From PNAI01 sp035501735 (GTDB lineage: Bacteria > Pseudomonadota > Alphaproteobacteria > Rhizobiales > Xanthobacteraceae), in NCBI GenBank assembly GCA_035501735.1, contig DATJVR010000024.1, forward strand, positions 8,310 to 72,309: a stretch of 64,000 nt of DNA, given 5' to 3'. Of this stretch, positions 48,004 to 56,400 are shown piece by piece (within the stretch, counting starts at the first letter, position 1; every line of letters begins with the position of its first letter). The notes under the pieces are model-generated. The model did no database searches and was not told the DNA's origin. It worked only from the letters and a program-made list of their open reading frames with translations. The position numbers were made by a program, and so were the translations under genes.

Positions 48004-48324
48004 TTGGGAATTAATGATGAACTTCACAGGGAATTGCTCGCGGACTTGATCCGCCTGCACATCCTGCACCATGCCGTTGAAGGCAAACTGTATGGTCACT
48101 GGATGATCGAAGAATTAGCTCGCCATGGATACCGTATCAGTCCTGGCACCCTGTACCCCATGCTGCGCGCCCTGGAACGAAGGGGTTATCTCAATGCCAA
48201 AAAGCAAGGCGTTGGTCCACGTGCGCGCCGTCTCTATTGGGCCACGCCGAAGGGGCGCAAGGCGCTTCGCTTGGCTAAGCAGAAAGTGCGTGAGCTCTTC
48301 GGTGAATTGATTGAGCGGAAATGA
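48004..48324 (+). CDS. PadR family transcriptional regulator
   Basis: A 106-residue PadR-type winged-helix protein. Helix-turn-helix features are LYGHWMIEELARHGYRISPGTLYPMLRALERRGYL, with the basic wing GPRARRLYWATPKGRKAL. It starts with TTG at 48004; AGG lies 7 nt upstream and no ATG is available in frame. A single C-terminal helix replaces the long dimerisation domain, as in the short PadR class. The gene is followed within 22 bases by chrA, a pairing that suggests it controls the transporter. Autoregulation is likely but not shown. Confidence 0.9.
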   Translation: MGINDELHRELLADLIRLHILHHAVEGKLYGHWMIEELARHGYRISPGTLYPMLRALERRGYLNAKKQGVGPRARRLYWATPKGRKALRLAKQKVRELFGELIERK

Positions 48325-48346
48325 CCGAAGCGACGGCAGGGCAAGA

Positions 48347-49570
48347 ATGACAACCGAGACGTCGCGGTCAGCGGATCAAACGACTCCAATCGGCAGTTGG
48401 CCCGAGGTTTTTGTGGTTTTCCTTCGTCTGGGCCTGACAAGCTTTGGCGGTCCGATTGCTCATCTGGGCTACTTTCACGATGAGATTGTCGTCCGCCGCC
48501 GATGGTTGCAAGAAAAAACCTACGCCGATCTCGTTGCTCTTTCCCAATTCCTGCCGGGCCCAGCAAGCAGCAAGATCGGTATCGCCATCGGACTATCGCG
48601 GGCCGGATACCTGGGAGCGCTCGCTGCATGGGTCGGATTCACGATGCCGTCCGCCGTGGCACTTGTGCTGTTTGCATATGGTGTGGCGGCAGCCGGCAAC
48701 ACGCTTGGAACCGGCTGGTTACATGGCTTGAAGATTGCAGCCGTCGCAGTCGTTGCGCAGGCAGTCCTTTCAATGATGCGCTCGCTCGTCCCGGATCGCG
48801 AGAGGGCAACTGTTGCGGTGGCCGCGGCTGTCCTGACGATCGCGTTTCCTTCGACATGGGGCCAAATCGGCGCCATCCTGCTTGGCGGAGTTGCAGGCCT
48901 CACATTGCTTCGCAGTGCAGCCCCAACCGATCACGTGGCAATGCCTCATGCGGTGACACGTACCGCTGCCACGTGCGCCATAGTTCTATTTTTTGCGATT
49001 CTCTTGGGGCCGCCTCTGATCATTGCGGCCTTCCCAAATCACAGCTTGAATTTGTTCGAAGCATTCTATCGCGCTGGTTCGCTGGTGTTCGGTGGCGGAC
49101 ATGTCGTCCTGCCGCTTTTACAGGCTTCAGTCGTACCACCAGGATGGGTGAGCAACGATGCGTTTCTCGCTGGCTACGGCGCAGCCCAGGCGGTCCCCGG
49201 TCCGCTCTTCACTTTCTCCGCATATCTCGGAGCAATCATGGGGCCGGAACCAAATGGATGGCAGGGCGCCGCGCTGTGTCTTGTCGCAATATTCCTTCCT
49301 TCGTTCCTGTTGGTGATTGGTCCATTACCTTTCTGGGATGATCTTCGACGACAATCATGGGCGCAATCGACGCTGCGCGGCATCAATGCCGGAGTCGTTG
49401 GGCTTCTGCTCGCCGCACTTTATAACCCGGTCTGGACCGCAGGGATCACCAACGCACGAGATTTCGCACTTGGCTGCGCTGCCTTCCTCCTGCTTTTCAT
49501 GTGGAAGACGCCACCATGGCTGGTCGTCATTCTATGCGCAGTGGGTGGTGCGGCATTGGCTGCTGTTTGA
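48347..49570 (+). CDS. chrA: Chromate transporter (CHR family, two-domain)
   Basis: A 407-residue inner membrane protein with two homologous halves. Each half has the CHR motif: FLRLGLTSFGGPIAHLGYF and FYRAGSLVFGGGHVVLPLL. PGP is repeated (LPGPASSK, VPGPLFT). About ten hydrophobic helices are expected. The start at 48347 follows AGGGCAAG; an earlier TTG would overlap padR. Characterised members export chromate using the proton gradient. Its base composition is less GC-rich than that of its neighbours and it sits beside its own regulator, so the pair may have been acquired together. Confidence 0.93.
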   Translation: MTTETSRSADQTTPIGSWPEVFVVFLRLGLTSFGGPIAHLGYFHDEIVVRRRWLQEKTYADLVALSQFLPGPASSKIGIAIGLSRAGYLGALAAWVGFTMPSAVALVLFAYGVAAAGNTLGTGWLHGLKIAAVAVVAQAVLSMMRSLVPDRERATVAVAAAVLTIAFPSTWGQIGAILLGGVAGLTLLRSAAPTDHVAMPHAVTRTAATCAIVLFFAILLGPPLIIAAFPNHSLNLFEAFYRAGSLVFGGGHVVLPLLQASVVPPGWVSNDAFLAGYGAAQAVPGPLFTFSAYLGAIMGPEPNGWQGAALCLVAIFLPSFLLVIGPLPFWDDLRRQSWAQSTLRGINAGVVGLLLAALYNPVWTAGITNARDFALGCAAFLLLFMWKTPPWLVVILCAVGGAALAAV

Positions 49571-49605
49571 GGATTCTCAGAGAGTCCCAAGAACGGACAG
49601 CATCA

Positions 49606-51186
49606 TTACCGTCCCGTTCTCGCCAACGACTTCACCCAGCCGACCATGCGTGATTTCGCGTTGTCGATGTCCTTCTTCGAGAAGAAATCCTCGGGCTTGA
49701 CCTTGTCGACCGGATAGACCGGGCGCAGGAAGTCGCTCTCGTAGCCGAAAGGAACCGTGGCATCGATGCCCATGCCGCCCTCGAACTGGGTGTTCGACGC
49801 GGTCCATTGCTTCTCGCCCGCGGTCATGCGTTCCGCCGGCATGAAGGTCTGCCCGCGCCCACCCGGGATCGGATTGAGGATGTCGGTCTTCGGATTCACG
49901 CGCGTGGTCAGGCACCACATGATGTCGTCCATCGAATAGGGATCGACGTCTTCCGACACCGCAATGGCGAGTCGCATGCCCTGCGAGCAGGCGAGGATCG
50001 CCGCGAGAAAATTGCGCTGCCAGCCTTCGTCGATCTGGTGGCGTTTCTTCACCTGGATGACACAGCCGCCCCAGTCGGTCATGCAATAGGGGATCACCAC
50101 GTCCTGGATGATGCCGGGCTGCAGCCGGTTGCACAGTTCGAAGATCGCCGACTCGCGCACGGTGGTATCGATGTTGTGGTCGTCGAGCATGTGCACGCCG
50201 AGGCAATAGATGATCGGCTTGGTCTCCGGCTTGCGCATGGTCACAGCGGTGACGTGGAAGGTCGGCGCCTTGTAGGACTTGCCCATATACCCCGCCCACT
50301 CGGGGTGGAAATGGAAGCGGCCCTGCACACCGGCATCTTCCGCTTCCTTGGTTTCGAAGCGGCGGTCGCGCGGGTTGACGTAGCCTTCAAGCACGACTTC
50401 GGCGTCGGCGAGCGCCATGGCGTCCACCGTCCGTGCCTTCACCAAGCGGATCGGGGTGCCTTGCACTGCGCCGGCGATGCCGATCTCGTCGCAACCCATC
50501 GGCAGCACCGCGTAATCGAAGCCGGCGCCTGCGAGCAGCGTGCACGCCGGCGGCACGCCGAAGCACATGGTGATCGGAACCGGTTCGTTGGCCTTGTAGT
50601 ATTTGTTAACCACCTGCCACATGTGCGAGCCAGGCGAGATCTGAAACGTGCCGACATTGCCCCAGCGGAAATTCATGCGGTTGTAGCCGAGGTCGGAGCC
50701 GCCGTCGAATTGCGCGCCGGTTACGCAGCGGATGCCGGAACCGACGGTGAGCTCGGGCTCGTAGGTCGTGTGCCGGATCGGCACCATGTATTTGTTCACG
50801 TCGTCGGGATTCTTGACAACGTGCTCCTGGCACGGCGCCTGGTTCTGAGAAATTTCCACGGGCTTGAGTGGATGCGAGAGCGCATAAGCGAGTTTGGTCG
50901 TGCGCTCCACGTCGTTCGCCCAGCCGAACATCTTGTTGATCACATTCATGTCGCCGAACAGGTTGGTGACGACACGATGATTGGGCTTGCCCTTGACGTT
51001 GTTGAACAGCACCGGGCAGCCGCCATCGAGGTGTTTCTGCAAGCCCGTAATCTGCAGATCGGGATCGACCGGTTTGTCCGACTCGATGAGATCACCCTGC
51101 GATTTCAGCCATTCCAGCGTTTGGCGCAAATCGCGCGGCCGATCCACCGCAGGCTCCGATTTCTTCATTCGGACTGCCTCTTGCAT
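49606..51186 (-). CDS. UbiD family decarboxylase, divergent active site
   Basis: A 526-residue UbiD-fold protein with a GGAG site 9 nt before ATG. The Arg of the catalytic set is kept (NRMNFRWGNVG). The usual EGPFGExxGY reads GRFHFHPEWAGYMG, so the second Glu remains but the first is lost. It therefore cannot use the standard Glu pair. It is only about 25-30% similar by eye to the UbiD at 34583. It stands alone, diverging from the EndoQ-helicase gene, and must obtain prenylated FMN from a UbiX elsewhere, possibly the one at 36708. Confidence 0.9.
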   Translation of the reverse strand: MQEAVRMKKSEPAVDRPRDLRQTLEWLKSQGDLIESDKPVDPDLQITGLQKHLDGGCPVLFNNVKGKPNHRVVTNLFGDMNVINKMFGWANDVERTTKLAYALSHPLKPVEISQNQAPCQEHVVKNPDDVNKYMVPIRHTTYEPELTVGSGIRCVTGAQFDGGSDLGYNRMNFRWGNVGTFQISPGSHMWQVVNKYYKANEPVPITMCFGVPPACTLLAGAGFDYAVLPMGCDEIGIAGAVQGTPIRLVKARTVDAMALADAEVVLEGYVNPRDRRFETKEAEDAGVQGRFHFHPEWAGYMGKSYKAPTFHVTAVTMRKPETKPIIYCLGVHMLDDHNIDTTVRESAIFELCNRLQPGIIQDVVIPYCMTDWGGCVIQVKKRHQIDEGWQRNFLAAILACSQGMRLAIAVSEDVDPYSMDDIMWCLTTRVNPKTDILNPIPGGRGQTFMPAERMTAGEKQWTASNTQFEGGMGIDATVPFGYESDFLRPVYPVDKVKPEDFFSKKDIDNAKSRMVGWVKSLARTGR

Positions 51187-51433
51187 GACATCAACTCCAT
51201 CTTTGGGCCGTGTTCAGCCGGTGCTTTGCGCCTTTTAGCGGCTGGCTGCGATGCTATTGCTTGCAGCGGTTCGAGCGCAATCCCTTGCGCCATGCGCGTT
51301 GATGCCGGTGGCTTTGCGACAATATCGCGCCTGTCCACAGGTGCCGTCGCGCGCGGCGCCGGCAGCGCCTATAGTGGCCGCTCGTCGTGCGTGATTCCAG
51401 CGAAATCGCAACCGGTTGCAAGCGTGGTACCCC
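51187..51433. other. Divergent intergenic region between ubiD-like and endoQ-helicase genes
   Basis: No gene is evident in these 247 bases. They must carry promoters for both divergent neighbours. Short GC-rich dyads are present, but no clear operator or consensus promoter stands out. Confidence 0.35.
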
Positions 51434-54400
51434 ATGCGCTTCCACGCGGATTTGCACGTCCATTCGAAATATTCGCGAGCGACCAGTCGGGATCTCGATC
51501 TCGAGCATCTGGCCTACTGGGCGGCACGCAAGGGCATCGGCGTGGTCGCGACCGGCGATTTTTGTCATCCGGCTTGGCGCGCGGAGCTTGGGGCAAAGCT
51601 CGTGCCGGCGGAATCGGGTTTGTTCCGGCTCAAGCCCGAGATCGAGGCCGCAATAGCGGCGAAGCTCCCGCCGGCGTGCCGCAAGCCGGTGCGCTTCCTG
51701 CTCGAGGTGGAAATTTCCACGATCTACAAGAAGGGTGAGAAGACCCGGAAGATACATCATCTGATCTATGCGCCCGACTTGGCGACTGTCGATCGGATGT
51801 CGGCGGCACTCGCCCGCATCGGGAATATTGCGTCGGATGGGCGCCCGATCTTGGGTCTCGACTCACATGACCTCCTGGAGATCACGCTGCAATCGGGTCC
51901 TGACGCTTATCTCGTGCCGGCGCACATCTGGACGCCCTGGTTCGCGGTGCTCGGCGCGATGGGCGGGTTCGATTCGATCACCGAATGCTACGGCGATCTC
52001 GCCGATAAGATTTTCGCGGTTGAGACCGGGCTGTCGTCGGACCCGGGGATGAACTGGCGGCTTTCCATGCTCGACCGCTATCGGCTCACATCGAATTCGG
52101 ATGCGCATTCGCCCGGCAAGCTTGGACGTGAGGCGACCACGTTCGATTGCGACATGGATTATTTCGCAATCCGTCGGGCGCTGGAGACGGGCCGAGGTTA
52201 TGTCGGCACCGTCGAGTTTTTTCCCGAGGAAGGAAAATATCATCTCGATGGGCATCGCAAGTGCGGCGTACGGCTGACGCCGAAAGAAACAATCGCGCAT
52301 GGCGGGCTGTGCCCGGTGTGCGGCGGTAGGTTGACGATCGGGGTCGAACATCGCGTCGAGGCGCTGGCCGACCGCAGCGAAACAGAGGCGAAGCCGCCGC
52401 CAACCGCCGGCGCGGTGTCGAGTCTGGTGCCGCTGCCGGAAATGCTGTCGGAGATCACGGCAAGCGGCACCGGATCGAAAGCGGTCGAGCAGAGCTATGA
52501 CCTGGCGATCGCCAAGCTTGGGGCCGAACTCGACATTCTCCAGCGCGTGCCGGTCGAGGATATCGCGCGTGCAGGGTCCGGCGTGCTCGCCGAAGCGATC
52601 GCGCGGCTGCGCGCCGGCAGGGTGATCCGCGAGGCCGGCTACGACGGCGAATATGGGGTGATCCGGCTGTTCGAGGTGGACGAACTGAAGCGGATGACGG
52701 CAGGCGGAATGTTGTTCGATGCGCCGGTCGCAAGGAAAACGAAGGGCGGTGCCGAACCCTCTTCCCGCAAGGCGGTGGGGAGGGTCGTGAGCGAAGCAAG
52801 CGGGGTGGGGGGTACTGTTTCGAGCAAAGACGTCCCCCACCCCCGAGCGCTCCCCACCGCCTCGCTTCGCTCGGCGGGGGGAGGGAAGTTGGGTGGCGGC
52901 AGTAGCATCCTTACCGCACTCGATGACGACCAACGCGCCGCGGCCTCGGCGGTTGGCGGTCCGGTCTTGATCGTGGCCGGCCCCGGTTCGGGCAAGACCC
53001 GCACGCTGACCCACCGCATTGCGCATCTCATTGCGGATCGCGGTGTTGCCGCCGAAAACTGCCTTGCGATCACGTTCACGCGGCGGGCCGCAACGGAAAT
53101 GCGCGAGCGGCTCGCGCAACTGCTGCCGGAACGCGCGGAGGCGGTCGCTATCCACACGTTCCATTCCTTCGGGCTTGCCTTTCTGCGTGAGAACTTTTCG
53201 GCTGCCGCGCTGCATCGCGATTTCCGCGTAGCGAGCGAGTCAGAACGCACCGCGGTCTTGGCTGCGGCCATGAACGTCAGCGAGCGGAAGGCTGGTCAGC
53301 TGTTGCAGACGATCTCGAAAGCAAAACGCATGCAGCAATCGCTCGGCGCCGCGATTGACGAAGCCGCGAAGGCCTACGCGTGCGAGATGGCATTCGAAAA
53401 CTGGATCGATTTTGATGATCTCGTCGGTCTCACCGTGCAGGCGCTTGCGAACGATCCGGCTCTTGCCGGGTGGGCGCGCGGACGCTGGAGCTCGATCTCG
53501 GTCGATGAATTCCAGGACGTCGACGCGCAGCAATACAGACTGATGATGTTGCTTGCGCCGGTGAATTCGGACCTGTGCGTGATCGGCGATCCCGATCAGG
53601 CGATCTATGGATTTCGCGGCGCGGATGCCGCGTGTTTCGAGCGATTCCGGCAGGATTATCCCGCTGCCAAGATCGTCACGCTCGGGCGCAATTATCGCTC
53701 CAGCGGCACGATCGCGAGCGCAGCGGCGCAGGTCATTGCCGCCGGCCGCGCGCAGGGCGCGGCACAAATCGTCCGCGATATGCACGAACGTATCACCATC
53801 CACGCCGCGTCGACGGAACGCGCGGAGGCCGAGCACGTGGTGCAGGCAATTGAGCAGATGATCGGCGGACATTCGTTTTTCTCTATCGACAGCGGGCGTG
53901 CGAGCGGCGGCGAGCAGGTCGATTTATCGTTTGCCGATTTTGCCGTGCTTTACCGCACCGATACGCAATCCGCGGCGCTGTGCGAGGCGCTGATCCGCTC
54001 CGGCATCCCGTTCAAGAAACACGCGCACGCGCCGTTCGCGGCTGAACCGGCGGTGAGTGCACTGCTGGCTGCTCTCAATGAAGAGCCGACCAGCCGGCCG
54101 TTGACCGAACAGCTTCACAACGCCGCCGAACGGCTACAGCAGGAGCGTGCGCCAACCGACCATGCCGCGATTATCATGGCTTGGCAGCGGCTGACTGCGC
54201 TAGCGGCGAATTGCGGGCTCGATCGCGGGCGGCTGGCTGACGCGGTCGCGGTCGCGAGCGAAGAGGACTTCTTCGATCCGCGCGCCGACCGGGTGTCGCT
54301 ACTCACGCTGCACGCGGCGAAGGGGCTCGAGTTCCGCGTGGTGTTCATCATCGGGCTTGAGGATGGCTTGCTGCCGCTCAAATTCGACGAACGCGACGTG

Positions 54401-54619
54401 GCGGCGCTCGCCGAGGAGCGGCGCCTGTTCTACGTGGGCATGACGCGAGCAAAAGACCGGCTCATCCTCAGCCGTGCGGTACAGCGGCACTGGCGCGGAG
54501 AGTTACGCAACCTGGCCGCCTCGCCGTTCCTCGCCGACATCGAAAGCGAGCTGGTGAAGTTGCAACAGCCGGAGCTCACGCCGCGCAAGCCGGAGGATCG
54601 GCAGCTCAAGTTGCTCTGA
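51434..54619 (+). CDS. Fusion of endonuclease Q-like PHP nuclease and UvrD-type SF1 helicase
   Basis: A 1061-residue protein. Residues 1-315 match EndoQ. PHP metal motifs are His8-x-His10 (DLHVHSKYS), Asp42/His45 (GDFCHP), Glu91/93, His108-109, His164 (VPAHIWTPWF) and Asp223/His225 (SDAHSPGKLG). A Cys-zinc element has Cys277 and Cys293-x2-Cys296, ending EHRVEALADR. Residues about 490-1040 form an SF1A helicase: Walker A AGPGSGKT (515-522), motif II VDEFQDVD, III GDPDQAIYGFRG, IV GRNYRS, V TLHAAKGLEF and VI YVGMTRAKDR. EndoQ cuts 5' of deaminated bases or abasic sites; the helicase could unwind from that nick. The ATG at 51434 was preferred to a TTG at 51416. The linker is repeat-derived. Confidence 0.9.
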   Translation: MRFHADLHVHSKYSRATSRDLDLEHLAYWAARKGIGVVATGDFCHPAWRAELGAKLVPAESGLFRLKPEIEAAIAAKLPPACRKPVRFLLEVEISTIYKKGEKTRKIHHLIYAPDLATVDRMSAALARIGNIASDGRPILGLDSHDLLEITLQSGPDAYLVPAHIWTPWFAVLGAMGGFDSITECYGDLADKIFAVETGLSSDPGMNWRLSMLDRYRLTSNSDAHSPGKLGREATTFDCDMDYFAIRRALETGRGYVGTVEFFPEEGKYHLDGHRKCGVRLTPKETIAHGGLCPVCGGRLTIGVEHRVEALADRSETEAKPPPTAGAVSSLVPLPEMLSEITASGTGSKAVEQSYDLAIAKLGAELDILQRVPVEDIARAGSGVLAEAIARLRAGRVIREAGYDGEYGVIRLFEVDELKRMTAGGMLFDAPVARKTKGGAEPSSRKAVGRVVSEASGVGGTVSSKDVPHPRALPTASLRSAGGGKLGGGSSILTALDDDQRAAASAVGGPVLIVAGPGSGKTRTLTHRIAHLIADRGVAAENCLAITFTRRAATEMRERLAQLLPERAEAVAIHTFHSFGLAFLRENFSAAALHRDFRVASESERTAVLAAAMNVSERKAGQLLQTISKAKRMQQSLGAAIDEAAKAYACEMAFENWIDFDDLVGLTVQALANDPALAGWARGRWSSISVDEFQDVDAQQYRLMMLLAPVNSDLCVIGDPDQAIYGFRGADAACFERFRQDYPAAKIVTLGRNYRSSGTIASAAAQVIAAGRAQGAAQIVRDMHERITIHAASTERAEAEHVVQAIEQMIGGHSFFSIDSGRASGGEQVDLSFADFAVLYRTDTQSAALCEALIRSGIPFKKHAHAPFAAEPAVSALLAALNEEPTSRPLTEQLHNAAERLQQERAPTDHAAIIMAWQRLTALAANCGLDRGRLADAVAVASEEDFFDPRADRVSLLTLHAAKGLEFRVVFIIGLEDGLLPLKFDERDVAALAEERRLFYVGMTRAKDRLILSRAVQRHWRGELRNLAASPFLADIESELVKLQQPELTPRKPEDRQLKLL
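52756..52886. repeat. GC-rich nested palindromic element inside the endoQ-helicase gene
   Basis: The segment contains nested inverted repeats: GGCGGTGGGGAG (52771-52782) with CTCCCCACCGCC (52850-52861), GAGCGAAGC (52789-52797) with GCTTCGCTC (52864-52872), and CGGGGTGGGGG (52801-52811) with CCCCCACCCCCG (52834-52845). It looks like an intergenic REP-type element, yet it is read in frame as the Gly/Ser/Ala-rich linker (about residues 440-490) between nuclease and helicase. A related sequence, sharing GCGGTGGGGAGG, lies between genes at 62885-62936. Confidence 0.7.
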
Positions 54620-54625
54620 CCTTGC

Positions 54626-55594
54626 CTAATCCACGTGTGCGCCGGAGGCTTTCACCACTGCGGTCCATTTCGGGATTTCTGTTTTGATGTAGACGGCGAA
54701 TTCCGCCGGTGAATTGCCGACGATTTCGACGCCAAGATCCTCAAGCGATTTGCGTACGACCGGATCCTTCAACGCGGCCACGATCGCACCGCTGAGTTTG
54801 TCGACGATGTCCTTGGGCGTGCCGGCAGGCGCCACAAGGCCGTGCCACGTGTTCGCGTCAAAGCCCTTCAGGCCAAGTTCGTCCATGGTCGGAATGTCCG
54901 GCATCGCGGACATGCGCGTGAGCGTCGTCACGGCAAGCGGGCGCACGGTGCCGCTCTTGATATGGCCGACGACGGACGCCGCAGTCGCGAACATCATCTG
55001 CGTGTGGCCGCCGATAAGCTCCTGCAGGGCGGGGGCCGCACCTTTGTAGGCGACGTGCACGATGTCGATCTTGGCTTGGGTCTTGAACAATTCGCCGGCG
55101 AGATGCGCGGCGGCGCCATAGCCGGAGGAAGCGAAATTGAGTTTACCCGGATTGGCCTTCGCAAGCGCGATCAGCTCGCCGAGCGATTTCGCCGGGACAT
55201 TCGGATTCACGACAAGGATGCTGCCCTGCGTGCCGATCAGGCTGAGCGGAACGAAATCCTTTTCCGGATCGAAGTTGATTTTCTTGTAGAGCGCCGCATT
55301 GGTGGCGAGGATGCTGTTGTTGCCGTTGAGCAGCGTATAGCCGTCGGGCGCGGCATGGGCGACCTGTTCGGCCGCGATATTGCCGCCGGCGCCAGGCCGG
55401 TTTTCGATCACAAACGGCTGGCCGAGAAGCTGCTCCATCTTGCGGCCGACGATGCGCGCGAGCACGTCGCTCGGGCCGCCGGGCGGGAAAGCCACGACGA
55501 TGGTGACCGGCCGCGTCGGGTAATCGGCGGCGATGGCGCCACATGCAAAGAGCGAGGCTGCGGCGGTAAGAAGCGCAATGAAGATTCTGCGCAC
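54626..55594 (-). CDS. Tripartite tricarboxylate transporter substrate-binding protein (Bug/TctC family)
   Basis: A 322-residue periplasmic protein starting with GTG at 55594 behind AAGGAGCAACCG, a strong site. The open frame extends further upstream inside the SDR gene but without similarity. The signal peptide ends ACGAIAA, and the mature start DYPTRPVTIVVAFPPGGPSD is diagnostic of the Bug family. It is the last gene of the 54.6-60.5 kb operon, 13 nt after the SDR stop. It ends 6 nt from the convergent helicase stop. No tctAB genes are present. Confidence 0.92.
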   Translation of the reverse strand: MRRIFIALLTAAASLFACGAIAADYPTRPVTIVVAFPPGGPSDVLARIVGRKMEQLLGQPFVIENRPGAGGNIAAEQVAHAAPDGYTLLNGNNSILATNAALYKKINFDPEKDFVPLSLIGTQGSILVVNPNVPAKSLGELIALAKANPGKLNFASSGYGAAAHLAGELFKTQAKIDIVHVAYKGAAPALQELIGGHTQMMFATAASVVGHIKSGTVRPLAVTTLTRMSAMPDIPTMDELGLKGFDANTWHGLVAPAGTPKDIVDKLSGAIVAALKDPVVRKSLEDLGVEIVGNSPAEFAVYIKTEIPKWTAVVKASGAHVD

Positions 55595-55607
55595 CGGTTG
55601 CTCCTTC

Positions 55608-56396
55608 TCAGAGACGCGACGAGGCGCCGCCATCGACCGGCCATATGCTGCCGGTGACGAAGCTGGCGCGTTCGGAGGCGAGGAACGCAACCACCGCACC
55701 GACCTCGTCCACCTTGCCCATGCGGCCGAGCGCGATGCGCGAAATGCGTGGTGCAAGAATTTCGGCTTCGGTTTTGCCGGTCTTCTGCATGGCGGTACGA
55801 ATGTTGTCCTCGTGGCGTTCAGTGCGGATGCTGTTCGGCACGACCGCATTGACCAGGATGCCATCCTTGCCCAGGTCAGCGGCCAGCGCCACGGTCAAAT
55901 TCAGCAAGGCAGCATTGTTGAGGCCTATCGTGATGGCGCCGAGCTGCGGCCGCCAAGCAGCACCGCCGGCGATGTTGACGATGCGGCCCCATTTGCGCGC
56001 GCGCATAGGCGGGACGGCGTAGCGCGTTGCGCGTACGGCGCCATTGAGCTTATGCTCGAAAGTTTCGGCAAGCTTTTTTTCGTCGAGCGTGAAGAAATCG
56101 CCCGAGCCGACGAAGGCGGCGTTGTTCACCAAGATGTCGAGACGGCCGAATTCGGCGAGCGTGCGGTCGAACAGCGCGCGCACGGCGTCATCCTTGGTGG
56201 CGTCAGTCGCGATGCCGAGCACGCGGCCTTTTGCCCGGCGTTGGATTGCGACGGCGGCTTCTTCGTTGCGCGCTTGATCGAGGCTGGTGATTACTACGTG
56301 CGCGCCTTCGGCGGCGAGTGCCGCGGCGCAGGCGCGTCCGATCCCGCGGCTTGCGCCGGTGACGATCGCGACGCGGCCGGTGAGTCCGAAATCCAT
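55608..56396 (-). CDS. Short-chain dehydrogenase/reductase family protein lacking the catalytic Tyr/Lys
   Basis: A 262-residue SDR with the cofactor motif TGASRGIG (13-20) and NNAA (91-94). It also has the normal C-terminal GRMGKVDEVGAVVAFLASERASFVTGSIWPVDGG. The catalytic region, however, reads NIAGGAAW...GAITIGLNNAALL. The usual Ser is Ala/Gly (143-144), Tyr is Ile157 and Lys is Asn161. The cofactor can probably still bind, but the standard reductase mechanism is not available. The start lies 4 nt after the LVIVD gene stop. It may be a pseudo-enzyme or catalyse a different reaction. Confidence 0.9.
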   Translation of the reverse strand: MDFGLTGRVAIVTGASRGIGRACAAALAAEGAHVVITSLDQARNEEAAVAIQRRAKGRVLGIATDATKDDAVRALFDRTLAEFGRLDILVNNAAFVGSGDFFTLDEKKLAETFEHKLNGAVRATRYAVPPMRARKWGRIVNIAGGAAWRPQLGAITIGLNNAALLNLTVALAADLGKDGILVNAVVPNSIRTERHEDNIRTAMQKTGKTEAEILAPRISRIALGRMGKVDEVGAVVAFLASERASFVTGSIWPVDGGASSRL

Positions 56397-56400
56397 CGCG

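Noticed and set aside
51863..53215. A 450-codon minus-strand frame opposite the EndoQ-helicase gene
   Set aside because: It crosses both the nuclease domain and the palindromic linker and has no motif. It is antisense to a well-supported gene.
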